NCBI GenBank assembly: GCA_026182355.1 | Contig: JAPFBL010000371.1 | Coordinates: forward strand, 243,501-307,500 | Origin: Hermatobates lingyangjiaoensis | Taxonomy: Eukaryota; Arthropoda; Insecta; Hemiptera; Hermatobatidae | Length of the DNA stretch: 64,000 bases | Direction: 5' to 3' | In this document: positions 31,825 to 43,734 of the stretch, piece by piece | Numbering within the stretch: position 1 is the stretch's first letter | Layout of the letters: each line of letters opens with the position of its first letter | The notes under the pieces: model-generated | What the model was told of the DNA's origin: nothing | Database searches by the model: none | The model's input: only the letters and a program-made list of their open reading frames with translations | Made by a program: the position numbers and the translations under genes

Positions 31825-33064
31825 AGTACACTCTTTAAGTTGGACATATATACTATGAAGTACTCCTACTGCTAGTTAACGCTCACTTTTGGCTGTTGAG
31901 CCATCAGGTGGCACGCTGACCAGTACAAGTGAGAGATCCTTTCGTCTTCTCCTTCGTTTTTTTCTGTTGTGGTTGTAAGCTGTGTATGAAAGCAAGTGGT
32001 CGGCATTAATGATTCAATTCCCGCATAGAGCGTAGTCAGGTGATAGCAGAACATGTATTTTGTATAGATGCTGGTGAGCGTGTCTAGAGCCGAAAAATTT
32101 TGTTGATCATTTGATTGAGAACAGCGGTCACCATATACAAGCGACCAACTCTATCCCATATATGCAATGATTAAGTAAGTCATACGCAATGATTACAATG
32201 TTACACTTTTTAATAGTATAATTCCAGAACAATAGAAACTATCCTGCTCCTCCTAATCCACGTGTTCAAAGTCTTTAATCAATCATAATAACCCTCAGGA
32301 TCGTTTAATATCAGAATGTCCAAAGGCCCTTTATAAATCAATTATAACCCTCCTAACCAGTTAATACTTGACAATTCGCTTCTCCTAATTTATCTCAATT
32401 GATCCTTATAAATATCAATTACCTCATGTTCTAAATCATTCACTATCTGGTATTTACTCATATTAAAATTGAGTGAAAATCATTTCTATCTGTTTAAATT
32501 TGTTGTTCTTATTATTATTTGCATAAGTCATAAGAATATAAGTTCATGTATATTATTGGACTCATACTTCAAGTGTAACTATAGGATTCCAGAGACACTG
32601 ATAACGCAGATACAGCTTGACTACAGGAGACAGAAAGGAAGAAGTAATTCGGTGTTCATGTTGAAAACACCGAAAACTACTTCTTGGCGTAGGAGAAATC
32701 TAAATCTAAATATACTATATTCAATAGATCCTAAAATATAAGTATAAAAAAAGCACTAAGAGCAGTTCACAATAATAAGTAAGACATTTGGTCTTGAGGC
32801 AAATCCTCTTTAGATGTCTTGGTATATTTGAAGAAGATATTTCTAACATTTGTAGATTACTTTTGTTAGGAATTTTTTGTGGAAGGATTTATAAAGAGAT
32901 ATTGCTACTTGCTGAACTGTTGAAATCTTTAGGTCGGAATAATTCGTTTGGGTCAGTATATAGAAAGGATAATGAAGAATATTACAAAGGATTTAGGATT
33001 GAAGCGTTTATATCATCCGAGAAGTTACAAATGAAAAAATTTGGACAATTTGTCGGAGGTGGTT
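31825..33064. other. Non-coding sequence; two ORFs of about 90 aa without known domains
   Basis: ORFs at 32469-32741 and 32788-33066 (plus) are the longest simple-looking non-repeat ORFs nearby. Neither has a recognisable motif, and codon use is as AT-rich as the surroundings. I do not call them genes. A higher-GC patch lies at about 31880-32060. Confidence 0.3.
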
Positions 33065-33279
33065 AACAGTTTTTGTTAATATCAATGGATTAATATTCTA
33101 AATGAAAATACTATATTGCGATATAAAAAAGTAAGTCAAAATAATAATTCTTTTAAATAAAATAATACTGTAATGAAAGCAAAAAATAATTTATAAAAAA
33201 GTAAACATTTTAATAATTTATCGACTTGGTATGTAAATGTGAATTCTTTATGTTTGACATTATATTTTTCATGATACAT

Positions 33280-33320
33280 TTTTAACCCTGATGAAGAACT
33301 GCAGAAACTTGCGGTAAGTA
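33280..33320 (+). mobile_element. Isolated PLE-terminus-like motif
   Basis: CCCTGATGAAGAACTGCAGA then AACTTGCGGTAAG carries CTGATGA-A and GAAA at the expected distance. The hairpin is weak and there is no clear family partner in this window. Confidence 0.35.
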
Positions 33321-33519
33321 ACATTATTAAAAAAAATGAATGAATAATCATTTTAAATTAATTTAAGTAATTGAACGTACAAAGGGACAATATATTTACA
33401 AGTCGATTAACATAACATATATTCATTCAAACGTCACAAGTAGATAACCTTGTCCTATGTGGATAACCTGACTATGAAAGCTATATTAACTGGGAAGTAC
33501 AAAAGTTCTTGGGACGCAG

Positions 33520-34112
33520 TGCTATTATAACACTCAATAAATCTTGGTGGTATAGGACCCAAATGCTGGGGGGTATGGGACTCGATCTCTTGTAATCAGG
33601 TATTTTTTTAGTATCTCTCGTTATTTCCTTCTATTTTGTATCTATTATTGTTCACGGGTTATTTTTTTTTAGTTATGCTTATGTTCTTGTTCACTGTCGT
33701 TATGCTCGTAAGTAGTTAAAATATGACAATCTCAAATGAACGTGAAAATTTGCAAACAACAGAAAATATCCCATTAGGCTAGTAAAAGTATGTTTTATGT
33801 TGTCGATTTTGGAAAAAACTTTACATTTAAGTTCTCTTTCTTCTTTTGTGTAATAAAAATGGACTTTAACTTTAATTTTGTTTTTACTAGAAATGTAAAA
33901 AAATGATCAATGCTTATGACTTTTTCATGTTCTATTCCTCGGAATCCATTTCTAAAGTACAGGATATTCAAGGTACTGACATATTTGGAAGACATACTAG
34001 CAAATAATAGGATTGGTAATAATTATTTCAACAGTCAAGTGAAGGGGGTATGGTACCATATTGGACAATCCATTGGGGGTCTGGAATCATTCGAAGGTTA
34101 AGAACCCCTGCT
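33520..34112. mobile_element. Possible decayed hAT-type element end
   Basis: CATTCGAAGGTTAAGAACCC ending CCTG at about 34112 has the form of a hAT right terminus (complement of CAGGGGTTCTTAACCTTCG). No matching left end is found; the start given is only the region with hAT-like GGGGGTATGGG words. No transposase is recognisable. Confidence 0.3.
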
Positions 34113-35415
34113 ATAGACTAAGTCTTATTGTTAAATTGGTAAATTTAGGAGTTTTAATCTGTAAAATTTTATTTTTTAGTGAAATGTTTATGGTAACTGA
34201 TTTTTTTTTTTTCAGTTGATGTTCAGCTTAGTTCAGTATTGTGATTCTCTCACTAGGTTTAATATTTGTGTTCCATTCATTGAGGATAGTTTTGAAAATG
34301 AAGATTACTGGAGTCTAAGGCCAAAGGAAACAAGTGTAGAAAGTGGTTTATCACGTCTGACCACGTAGTAGATGGTTGTTAGCAGCTCTGGCTAATGGTG
34401 TTACGCACTCCCCCCCACTACCCCTGCTGCGATTCCACCACTCTCATCCACTCTTCTCCCTCTCCTAACGCCATTACTGACTTTATCAACAAGTATAAGC
34501 CAACTTCATTTCAACTCCGTCATTATCTAAATGAAATATTTTTTTTTTCTCTCTCTCTTTTATAACAAAGACGGTTTTCCTTTCCCCCGCCCGCCCCCCT
34601 CTTTTTCATAACAAAGTTTAGCCTGGAGTTGGAGATGAAAGAATAAGTTGTAAATTCTATGCTTTGCTGTTCTTTCTTTAGCTATACCTTCAGTTCTTAA
34701 TTCACAAAGCATTTTTTTCTCCAAACATTCAATGTAAAAACAGAAAATAATCAAATATTGAAATAACTTTTTAAGGGTTGATAACTTAATCTTTTATCAC
34801 GATAAACAGTTTCATTTGACAACAAAATAACAATATAATAATAATAATAACAATAACAATAATAATAATATAAAATAATATATAATAATAATAGCAATAT
34901 AATGTTTGTTATAACGATTTATTTATTTATTAAATTTAGTGGATGGTCAATAGTAGTGGTACCTTGTATTGAATCTCTCTAATTGATACATTGATAAGCC
35001 AGAAATGTGTATATCCCAATTTATTTGATATGGGAAACCATTGACGAAGCCATAACATCACTTACAACTCCCAAGGTTCTTATCCATTAATCAAAATATT
35101 GTTTTTTAGATTCTTAATATAAGATTACCTTTACTCAACCCCATTCAGCTGCAATAAAAGTATTACTTCGTCACCTCTGCTTCTCACTGTCTTGACTTCT
35201 GCTTGTTTAGTTTGGTACAGGCCACTGTTATGGAACAAAATTTGTTTTTTGACTGCACACTGAACAAAAACTGCTCACTATATACCTGCATTCATCCTTT
35301 CTTTTGCTATTCAATATCTTGTAACTCAAATTTGTACTCTTTCATAGAGCTGTAATATGATTTGTGGGCAATTTGAACAAAGCATATAGTATGGATATGT
35401 TATATATTATTTTAA
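34113..35415. other. Non-coding sequence with (AAT)n
   Basis: An (AAT/ATA)n region lies at about 34823-34900. About 34330-34500 has somewhat higher GC, with a C-rich patch. No gene is recognised. Confidence 0.35.
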
Positions 35416-35416
35416 A

Positions 35417-35715
35417 CTACACAAAGCACGACTAAGAAAAAGGAATAAAAACTGCACTTACGGAATTCTCAATATTTTGAACTGTTTTTTGTCATCAGAA
35501 GTCGTTTAGAAAGGCAGATGAATTGAGAGAGATCATTCATTCATTCATTCAAATGAATCATTCATTCATTTGCGCTCATCCTTCGACGTGGGGAGATAAC
35601 TCTCACTTCATGCTCTCTTCTAAACTACTTCTGATGACGAAACAGTTGAAAATATTAAGAATTCAGTAAGTGTACTTTTTATTCCTTTTTCTGATCGTTT
35701 TTTGTGTAATTTAAA
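35417..35715. mobile_element. PLE-like terminal palindrome, family F11
   Basis: Outer arms CACAAAGCACGACTAAGAAA / TTTCTGATCGTTTTTTGTG and inner ACTTCTGATGACGAAACAGT, then TGAAAATATTAAGAATTCAG, are inverted copies. The core is CTGATGA...GAAA with a poor hairpin. The centre holds a CATT tetranucleotide repeat (CATTCATTCATTCATT) in both orientations. Confidence 0.6.
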
Positions 35716-37305
35716 GTTTTATAGTCCATGTGGACTGTTTATTCAATTTAGTATGTTATATATTATGATAGAACAACATAAATAACATAAATAGATAAAA
35801 CAGAAATGTAAAACATATATTTAATAGAGATTTAATTCTATAAAAATATAATAAATATATATAAGCAAAATATTGATGATAAAAGAAAGCAAGGAATGCA
35901 TCTGTAAATAAATGAAGACAATATATATCTTATGATATAATTAAACGTAGATTAAAAAGAAATTATATAAATATTCAAGAATTATACAGAATTAAAAGTC
36001 ATCTTTGTTTATATAATCGGGAAGAAATATTGTCAGCATGTAAGTAAATAAACAAAGTAATATACGAAAAGATATTTAATTTTGAATTTTGAATCAATTT
36101 TAACTGAATATAAATGAACAATTTATTAAATATGCTTTTATAATTTAGGAATACCTTTTTCTTCACTAAAATCTAATGGAGCCGTCGTAAAACAAAGAAA
36201 TAAGACAGTTTGTATATAGGTTAGTTTGGTTTCTATTACTTTGTTTTCCGTAATTATTAAATTCACAGCAGTAGTTTTTGTGTTTAGTTATGAAATGCTG
36301 AGTCCATTACACTTTTGGACTGTCCCTAGCACACACACACGCACAAGCCTCCTGCATCCGGGTTCTCGTGTCTGTTTGTATACGCAGACAGTCTGTGGGT
36401 TCCAATGCGTGCTTTACGCAAAGCCAGCCTCCCAAGATAAACGGCAGATGCTGACAATGCCTCCTATTGTGCGTGCAAACTTCTACTTCACCCGTTGCTT
36501 TGTCTCTGCCCCCCCCCCCCCCCACCACTAAACTTCATTTTAAACTTACTTCTTCGACCCTCAGCCGAGTTCTCTGTTTTGACGGCAGCTGACTTCAGCC
36601 GAGTACTTTATGCACCGTTAGTATTTAAGTCATCCTCTTCCTTGTTTCCTACTTTCCATTTTCTGCTGGCCTTGTTCTCTTCCCCAACCATTGTCTTTTC
36701 ATATTATTTGAAAGTTGAGCTCTGTTTGTTGAATATTGCTATGTTTCTTTGACTTTCTCTAAGGTATTCTATAGGAATGGTTGATATTTGTTGGATTCAT
36801 AATAGTATAACTTTCTTCGTGATCACACTTGGAAAATTTTCATGTTCGTTTTTAAAACATGTTTTAAGTCAAGTACAAAAATAGCTCATAAAACCAGTTC
36901 TTTTGTACGAATCTTACATAAATTACTTCTTTATGTATATTACTAGATACAAAATCATTAATTAAATAAACGGTACTATAATTAATATTAATGGGGGGGG
37001 GGGGGAGGAGGAGAAATGCATGTACGCACATACTCTTAGGATCCCAGGTAAGCCAGACTACCAACTAAAACACCCCCTTTTCTTCTAGAGCCCTAGCCTG
37101 GACCCTCCTGTAATAAATATAATTATACCAATATTGATATTAATAAATAGAAAATATAAGTAAATATTCACAAGGAAGAACAAATTAATAGAACTATCAC
37201 AAGAGTAGAAACCAATAAAAATATACCACTCTTTCAATTCAGTACAATAGAGCTTTCAAAAAAACAGACAATTGCTTATTTTAAAAAATCAGTGACTAAG
37301 CTCAA
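35716..37305. other. AT-rich sequence with higher-GC island at about 36290-36680
   Basis: The island includes CTGCATCCGGGTTCTCGTG and GTGCGTGCAAACTTCTACTT. It is unique and not clearly coding despite overlapping ORFs on both strands (36226-36531, 36307-36528), which disagree and lack domains. Poly-C near 36510 and poly-G near 37001. It may be regulatory. Confidence 0.28.
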
Positions 37306-37309
37306 AAAG

Positions 37310-37870
37310 GCAAAAGGTGTATTGATAAAATAAACATGGGTACTAAAGTGTATTGAAACATAATTATAAGTAATAGGTAATGTGATAAAATAATCATGGG
37401 TACTAAGTGTATTGAAACATAATTATAAATAATAGGCGGTAAATGACCATGGGTACTAAGTGTATTGAAACATAATTATAAGTAATAGGTAATGTGATAA
37501 AATAATCATGGGTACTAAAGTGTATTGAAAATTATATAATAGGCGTAAATGACATGTACTAGTGTATTGAAACATAATTATAAGTAATAGGTAATGTGAT
37601 AAAATAATCATGGGTACTAAGTGATTGAAACATAATTATAAGTAATAAGTAATGTGATAAAATGACCATGGGTACTAAGTGTATTGAAAAATAATTATAA
37701 GTAATAGGTAACGTGATAAAATAACCATGGGAAATAGGTATATTGATAAAATGTGAGTAATGGGTGTATAAAACAAAATTATGAGTAATAAAAATGTTAA
37801 AATCATGATTGTGGTTAATAGGTGAATGAAAAAAATAATTACAGGCTATAGAAATATTAAAAAAATAGTT
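37310..37870. repeat. Minisatellite, about 59-bp unit (with shortened variants)
   Basis: Unit ATGGGTACTAAGTGTATTGA plus AACATAATTATAAGTAATAG and a GTAATGTGATAAAATAATC stretch, repeated about eight or nine times. Some units lack roughly 10 bp, and units decay to the right. The 127-aa minus ORF (37559-37942) is just this repeat read through. Confidence 0.85.
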
Positions 37871-38195
37871 ATAGATATTGTACTTACTGTCAGGTCTAAA
37901 AATATGTGAAGTAGAAAGAAACTTATAGAGAAAAGAACGCACTGGTATATGTAGGTGTATTCAAGGAGTTTAGGTTGTGTCTTTTAACGTGCAATCATGA
38001 AAAATACTGTAAAAAGTCTTAATAGAAGATTGAAAAGTTTTGTGTTAACATGGTGAATGGATTTAGACCATGCTATGTTGCTCATTCGACCTCATTTCAG
38101 AGATAATGCATTTTTAATGTTTCAGCAGAGATGGTTCACACAACATGATTATTTGAGTGTTCAAAGTTTTCCCACTAGTCGAATTCGTTTTGCAA
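37871..38195. other. Non-coding sequence, nothing recognised
   Basis: No gene or repeat is recognised. Confidence 0.4.
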
Positions 38196-38199
38196 CGCT

Positions 38200-38349
38200 T
38201 AAAGACTAAGACGTTTCAACTGTAACAAAGACTTGAACCAAACGGATCAAGACTACTTGTTACGGTTGAAAAACATTAATCTTTATTTTATCCATTTCCT
38301 AATGTGGTTGGATGATTGATTGTTACTTCATATGTTTATTGTGAAATCT

Positions 38350-38350
<1 letters not shown>
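38200..38350 (+). mobile_element. PLE terminal segment, family F1 (degenerate)
   Basis: GACTACTTGTTACGGTTGAA then AAACATTAATCTTT and TGTGGTTGGATGATTGATTG match the F1 3' half. A short inverted left piece (ACGTTTCAACTGTAACAAAG) is also visible. CTGACGA is lost. Confidence 0.55.
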
Positions 38351-38391
<41 letters not shown>

Positions 38392-38392
<1 letters not shown>

Positions 38393-38520
38393 AAATGTAC
38401 CGCAGCTTCGGCATTAACGACTTGCAAACTAAGATGCTGTTCCAGTCTCCTGACAGTCCTACGATTAGAAGGTGGTAATTTGAAATGAAAATCCCAAAAG
38501 ATTAACTGCCAACCTATACT
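38392..38520 (-). pseudogene. Unidentified ORF fragment between PLE pieces
   Basis: Between two (TA)n tracts the minus strand encodes FHFKLPPSNRRTVRRLEQHL followed by SLQVVNAEAAVHFNN. Its GC level and arginine-rich content differ from the flanks, and its position between PLE ends suggests a scrap of a PLE body. I recognise no domain. Confidence 0.3.
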
Positions 38521-38530
38521 AATATATATA

Positions 38531-38880
38531 TACATAACAGATTCAATAATATATCAACCGTTTGATAGAATATGGGTGTTCTCTAATCGGGATTCGGTCA
38601 ATTTTTTAGAATAAAAAATCATACTCTCGATGCCGACGTTTCGGATTTATTTAAAACGCTTTTAATGGACCTACAAACAAAGGATAATAAGAAATCATAC
38701 ATTTAACACCAAACATATACACAGTATGAAAATATTGTGTATGAAAAATATGGAAATTTTCATATTGTATATATGTTTGATGTTGATATGTGATTTCTTA
38801 TTATACTTTTGTTTGTAGGCCTATGAAAAACGTCGGCAACGAGAGTTTTTTATTTTATCCTAGAAAATTGTCTGAAAAAA
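38531..38880. mobile_element. PLE terminal palindrome, family F4
   Basis: Left arm from AACAGATTCAATAATATATC through GACGTTTCGGATTTATTTAA to CAAACAAAGGATAATAAG. The right arm is its imperfect inverse with a deletion across the core (GGCCTATGAAAAACGTCGGC). The arms extend into the CCTACAAACAAAGGAT segment also present at 55205. Confidence 0.72.
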
Positions 38881-38892
38881 AAAATATATATA

Positions 38893-39010
38893 TATAAACT
38901 AGAATTTTTAAAAGAACACATAGAAAAGAAATCACTGAACTCACTACTATATTTCGATGTCCTCGTCTTCAGGAAAAGATGTGAATCGCTCCAAAGGCTG
39001 ATAACGACTA
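38893..39010 (-). mobile_element. PLE terminal segment, family F14
   Basis: Minus strand: CTTTTCCTGAAGACGAGGAC then ATCGAAATATAGTAGTGAG and CTTTTCTATGTGTTC. The core is CTGAAGA-C-GAGGACATC-GAAA with a weak hairpin. Single copy, next to (TA)n at 39030-39062. Confidence 0.55.
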
Positions 39011-39025
39011 TTTATTATTTTGACA

Positions 39026-39062
<37 letters not shown>

Positions 39063-39065
<3 letters not shown>

Positions 39066-39670
39066 TGTTTCTTTAATTTTTAAGTAATAACTAATCTTAT
39101 TATCTAAATAATCTTAGATATAATTGTATTAATTACTTGAACTTAGTTTGTTGATAATTATTAGAGTCAAAACAGTACCACCTGAAAAATTCTGCTTTAG
39201 TAAGTTTAATGAATCAGAGAAAAGGTGTTTGAATATCAATTTTTGAAAATATCAATACCATTTGGTGATACATCCATTTTCTTTTTATACACATTAATAT
39301 AGTATTCATATATTATATTAATATATGAATTGTTCATTCCGTAATAAGTGTAGGACATGTGGTAAATTATTTGGTTAGAACATACATTATAGGCAATATA
39401 TCATTTATAAAACTACAAAGAAATTATAAATAAATTAACAGAAGATGTTATAATTACTATTTGATTTAATTTTATATTTTTGAGAGTTAATTTATAAATT
39501 TTGGATTTTACTTTAGAGAGGCCATCCCCAGCAATGATTAGGCATTATTTACAGTCTTCAGTTATAGACATACTGAGGTACCCATGATTGTTTGGGACTT
39601 CTTGTTTGCTTAATTATTCTTATAATATACAAGACATGTATATATATAAGACATATTATATATATATATA
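39063..39670. other. AT-rich sequence, nothing recognised
   Basis: No gene is recognised. (TA)n at about 39655-39677. Confidence 0.4.
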
Positions 39671-39676
39671 TATATA

Positions 39677-40130
39677 TAGGTGTATAATGTAATCAGGATT
39701 CGGTCAATTTTCCAGGATCAAAATCAAACTCTCAATGCCGTCGTTTCGGTTTTATTTAAAACCTTTTTCATAGGCATCTTCTCCATATACTCTTCTTATC
39801 TCCTCATAAAAACCCATAGTTATTATTATTGAATTTGTTATATTATTGGGTTTATATAAATATTATTGAATTTGTTATATTATTAGGTTTATATAAATAT
39901 TATTGAATTTGTTATATTATTGGGTTTATATAAATATTATTGAATTTGTTATATTATTGGGTTTATATAAAACTATGGGTTTTTATGAGATGATAAGAAA
40001 GTATATGGAGAATGCCTATGAAAAAGGTTTTAAATAAAACCGAAATCGGACATTGAGAGTTTGATTTGTTTCGGCAAAATTGACGAATCCCGATTACATT
40101 TCACCTATTCTATCTAACGTCTGATAAAAA
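39677..40130. mobile_element. PLE terminal palindrome, family F4, with tandem repeat in its loop
   Basis: Left arm: AGGTGTATAATGTAATCAGG...CGTCGTTTCGGTTTTATTTA...GCATCTTCTCCATATAC. The right arm is its inverse with many small deletions, as in GAATGCCTATGAAAAAGG. The loop is filled by four 37-bp repeats (39824-39971). Confidence 0.72.
39824..39971 (+). repeat. Four tandem 37-bp units
   Basis: Unit TATTATTGAATTTGTTATAT + TATTGGGTTTATATAAA at 39824-39860, 39861-39897, 39898-39934 and 39935-39971. One unit has A for G. A single related unit lies at about 10281-10320, at the F4 terminus, so the array is an amplified F4 end. Confidence 0.92.
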
Positions 40131-40187
40131 CCATATTATTATTATTAATTTTATATATGTTTATATAAAATATTATGTTAATTATAA

Positions 40188-40458
40188 CGTGATATAAATA
40201 TTCAGGTAACTTTCATAAATTAAAGAAGATAGTCGCTCTAAGGCCTTTCGTTTTCACGTCGTCAGAGTAAGTGAATACAAGTTGTAAGCAGGTTTGAATT
40301 TTGATTTAAAGAAAAAATTAAAAACATCAATTATTTAAAAATTATTCTTTAAATCAAAATCATAACCTGCTTACACTTGTATTCACTTGCTCTCTGAACG
40401 AAACGAAAGGCCTTAGAGCGACTATCTTCTTTAATTTGTGGTGAGTTACCTGAATATA
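40188..40458. mobile_element. PLE terminal palindrome, family F7
   Basis: GATATAAATATTCAGGTAAC and its inverse bound it. The arms carry AAAGAAGATAGTCGCTCTAAGG and TTCGTTTTCACGTCGTCAGAG. The right-arm core has a deletion (CTCTGAACGAAACGAAAGG). The arms extend to GAATACAAGTTGTAAGCAGG. Compare 12653-12790. Confidence 0.75.
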
Positions 40459-41240
40459 TATTATATATATATATATAAGACATATGTAATATATCACATA
40501 TATTACAGTATAATTTATGGAATATTTGGGCCTAAATAAGTAGATATTTGTTCAAGAAGACAGCATAGGTAAACAGTTTTCACAATGACTCGTAGTGATT
40601 GGATAGACCTAACTGTACTTTGATGCCAGAAATTTTGTTTTTATCGTTTATCGATTGCTATGGATGTTAGTATGATTTTTCGTTGTCTTCCACAACTCCT
40701 CAGTTATGGTTCTTCTCCTCACAGATAAAGGTGATTAAAGATAGTTTTAATGGCTAAATGAATTGGCGCTTAGTCCTGTTTATATAGACTTGATGAACAG
40801 TTGACTGACTGTATTTTTCTTTGCATTGATAATACCGCTATATGGTTTTATCACTCTTCCTTGTTTGTGTAGGACAGCAGCTTAACATGTAAGCGCTGCC
40901 GACTGTTGGCTCAATTAGTATGCATGACGTCGGCTGGGCACCGAGATATTTTAATTTGGTATGCATAGCAGTGAGGGAGCATATTTCATTTGCTTCCTTT
41001 ATTATTAGGGGTTGTGTTTGCACCCGTTCTCTAATACATCCCCCACCACCCCCCTCGATGGCGCGCTCTCGTTTTGTTTGAATCAAGTGGTTTATAAAGG
41101 CATATCGGATTTGCCTGCTTCTCTGCTTTGGAAGGATAAGCCGGCGCTTATGAAAGCCGATATCGTTTTGGGTTTGCGAGGGTATTCGCTGCTGGCATAG
41201 TGTCATAGACTGCTCTACCCATTTCCCTCAATACCTTTCT
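40459..41240. other. Spacer with higher-GC island at about 40880-41220
   Basis: The island includes GCATGACGTCGGCTGGGCAC, a C-rich stretch, and GGTTTATAAAGGCATATC (a Cad/Abd-B-like site). ORFs on both strands (40838-41206, 41012-41200) contradict each other and have no domain. Possible regulatory DNA. Confidence 0.28.
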
Positions 41241-42265
41241 TCATATACGCAGACTTCGCATGGCTCTTATTCCAAACACGTTCCCCCACTCTTTCCCCCC
41301 CTTGTCCACGCCAATTCCCTTTTCACCCCCTTTACTTTTTATTTCAACGATTCTTTTCTTTTTCAGGAAATTGTCTTGGACACTACTGCATTCTATAAAC
41401 TTAGTAATAACCCACAAAAAATTCTCCATTACGCATTTTAAAATTTTTTTCTCTCAAATGACTACATAATACAGAGTATTCCTAAACACTCTGAGTGCTT
41501 AAATAAATTATGTATTTTTAGTCTTGTTTTTAATAATAATTTCTAATAATGAATCAGTCGCATATGTTTTAAACGATAGGAAGTACTATGAAGATATTTC
41601 AAAAGTTATTAAGAATGCATTTAACTGTCCACTTGCTATATATATACGCGTTAAACATGTGTTAACCAAAAGAGAAGGAAACCATACAAACTGTTTTGTT
41701 TGTTTTGTTTTTAAGAAATTCATTTAGTTAGTAAATTATATTTCTGTAATAAAAAATTACATTTTTTTTCATCTAGTTTAATAAATTATATTCATGTAAT
41801 AAATAAAATAATTTTTTTTGTCACTAGGCTGATAATATTTTTCCAGTCTGTTTAATACAACTTTTAAAAATTAAATAAAAATACACAGAATATAATATAT
41901 TAAGAAAATATAATTTGAATTTTGCCAATAAGTTTTTCACCAACGTTCACACTATTGACTTGAATGGATTTTTCCACTTCAGTAACATGATGGTTAAGAT
42001 AATTTATTATTTTGGCACGGAGTCTAAACTAAGTTTGGAATGTGTGTTGTTTCGGTGTTGGTGGGGGGGGGGGGGTCAAATCATGTGACGGTCACCCATA
42101 CAAGCGCTAAAATGTCCAATCTTGCTTTACTTATAATTTAGTAAGTATAATTACTACTGGTTAGTAATATAATACTAACCAGTTAGGGTTATTGTGGTGT
42201 TAACTTATTCTGTTTTTCGACTTAAACATTTTGTTTTAAAAATGTGTAAATATAAAAAATGTATA
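41241..42265. other. Non-coding sequence, nothing recognised
   Basis: Poly-G run at about 42062-42074. A 67-aa ORF at 41524-41727 has no domain. Confidence 0.35.
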
Positions 42266-42269
42266 TAGT

Positions 42270-42350
42270 TAATATGGCAAACCGTCATACCTCGTACAAT
42301 GATGTTGAAGTCGTTGGAGCGCTTTCAGACGTTGTCCATCTTCAATCGCA
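42270..42350 (-). mobile_element. PLE terminal segment, family F9
   Basis: Minus strand: GATTGAAGATGGACAACGTC then TGAAAGCGCTCCAACGACTT and GAGGTATGACGGTTTGCC. The GGAC-AAC-GTCT stem carries one G-T pair relative to the perfect copy at 17060. Confidence 0.65.
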
Positions 42351-42880
42351 ACTAACTTGAGTTAGTTAGGTTTGCTTGATTTAATGACGGTTTGCCACCC
42401 TTGTACCGCGGGTTTAAATGCCGTGTTGTTGTTTTTCGCCCCCTGGTATAAATGCGTGAATTAGTTAAATTTATATTGGTCTAATGCGCGACGTATAATC
42501 GTGGTGCCCGCCTCCGCGAGGTCCACCTCGGACACCCCAAGTTTTGGGTGGCAAAACTTTGAGGTGACAAAAAGGGCAACATGTTAAATCGTCGGCCTGA
42601 TTTGATCTTTTTGGTGTAAATGGCCAGAAGGCTTTGGGAGCACAGCGATCAAAACAGGTTTAGCGTATAAATAATATAAATCATACTAACCTCAGTGGTA
42701 ATAATAATATGCATGTATAAAAAATTTAAATGTTTTAAAAATGTTTACCTCCTTCACACGTTTGCAAACAACAATATAAAGCTTACTTTTAAGTCATAGG
42801 GATTATATTAAATTGAATTACCTATTGAAAAAAAAAATAACAAAACATGTTAGTATTAGGTGATTTTGTAAATGACTTGA
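42351..42880. other. GC-rich unidentified block, probably PLE body
   Basis: Between 42390 and 42660 the sequence turns GC-rich (GTGCCCGCCTCCGCGAGGTC, ACCCCAAGTTTTGGGTGGC). It starts right after the F9 terminus and a TGACGGTTTGCC word that mirrors the F9 outer end, so it is most likely F9 internal sequence. No ORF of note. Confidence 0.35.
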
Positions 42881-42889
42881 CGATATTAA

Positions 42890-43330
42890 CCGTTGATCAG
42901 CTCTCCTCCTCGACTGGTACTTTGCGGCAGTTGAGACATAAATATTGCACACAATTAAATGATTAATTGAGTGGTTGCAGAAGAGCTGTTCAAGAGGATG
43001 CTAAATTAGTTAGTTGTATTGATTCTACGAGTTGATTAAAAATATAAATAGTTGGAGGTGTTTGCCTTTTTTTTTTTTTTTTTTTTTTTTTGGCGAGGGA
43101 ATGCAATTCGATTTTCCTGTTTACTCAATCCTGTTTGCTTCCCAACTTTAGGGCTATAGCCTTTCGCCTACTGTCGTTGCACATTCAATTAACTACGTTC
43201 CTCATTTTCCTCTTACAACATTAATACCTTGCTATAAATAACTAAACGACAATTTAATTTCAGTCGCTTTTGTCGATGACAAGGTTTCCCGGAGCTTACT
43301 AAATTATTAATTGAGAAGCAAGTCCTTCCT
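42890..43330. promoter_or_regulatory. Unique island, possible regulatory DNA
   Basis: Includes ACTTTGCGGCAGTTGAGACA, ACAATTAAATGATTAATTGA (paired homeodomain-type sites) and CAGAAGAGCTGTTCAAGAGG. No coding potential. A T-run of about 27 lies at 43066-43091. Regulatory function is inferred from motif content only. Confidence 0.25.
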
Positions 43331-43730
43331 TACTCCTTCACCACCCACAGCTAACACTGTAGTTATTGTTTCAGACTATTTGTAGTATTGCATCATACTG
43401 AGCCCATTATGAAAGAAATCCACATGGCCTAGCTAGTTTTTTTTTTATTCCAAAAAATTCTGAAAATAAATACACATACTACTCATTAGTTGTGCAATCC
43501 GCTATTTCTTGGTATTTACTCATACCAGTCCGTCCTCTAATATGAACGGATTAATTAATTAATTAGTTTTAATGCTAAAACTAGAAAGAACTTAGCATTA
43601 ATGACGTTTTTCTAACAAAAGAAAAATATTGGATGTTATCCTAGTATTACCTCTGGTTCTATGAGTACCTATGAGTACTATGAGTACATTACATAATACT
43701 ATGAGGTAATGTAATGTATACTAGAAAATC
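43331..43730. other. AT-rich sequence; 53-bp direct repeat with 45780
   Basis: AAAGAACTTAGCATTAATGA + CGTTTTTCTAACAAAAG at about 43586-43638 recurs almost unchanged at about 45782-45836, 2.2 kb away on the same strand. No gene is seen. Confidence 0.45.
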
Positions 43731-43734
43731 TCAG

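Noticed and set aside
32469..33066. Two consecutive ~90-aa plus-strand ORFs as exons
   Set aside because: No motif, AT-driven composition, and no convincing splice signals linking them.
36226..36752. Overlapping ORFs of 73-101 aa on both strands as a host gene
   Set aside because: They contradict each other, contain proline runs from a C tract, and show no domain or splice-site pattern that I can support.
37559..37942. 127-aa minus-strand ORF with repeated aromatic residues
   Set aside because: It is the 59-bp minisatellite read through; the period matches the repeat and there is no independent support.
40838..41206. 122-aa minus-strand ORF as a protein-coding gene
   Set aside because: A conflicting plus-strand ORF covers the same island, and neither has a domain. 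Composition suggests non-coding DNA.
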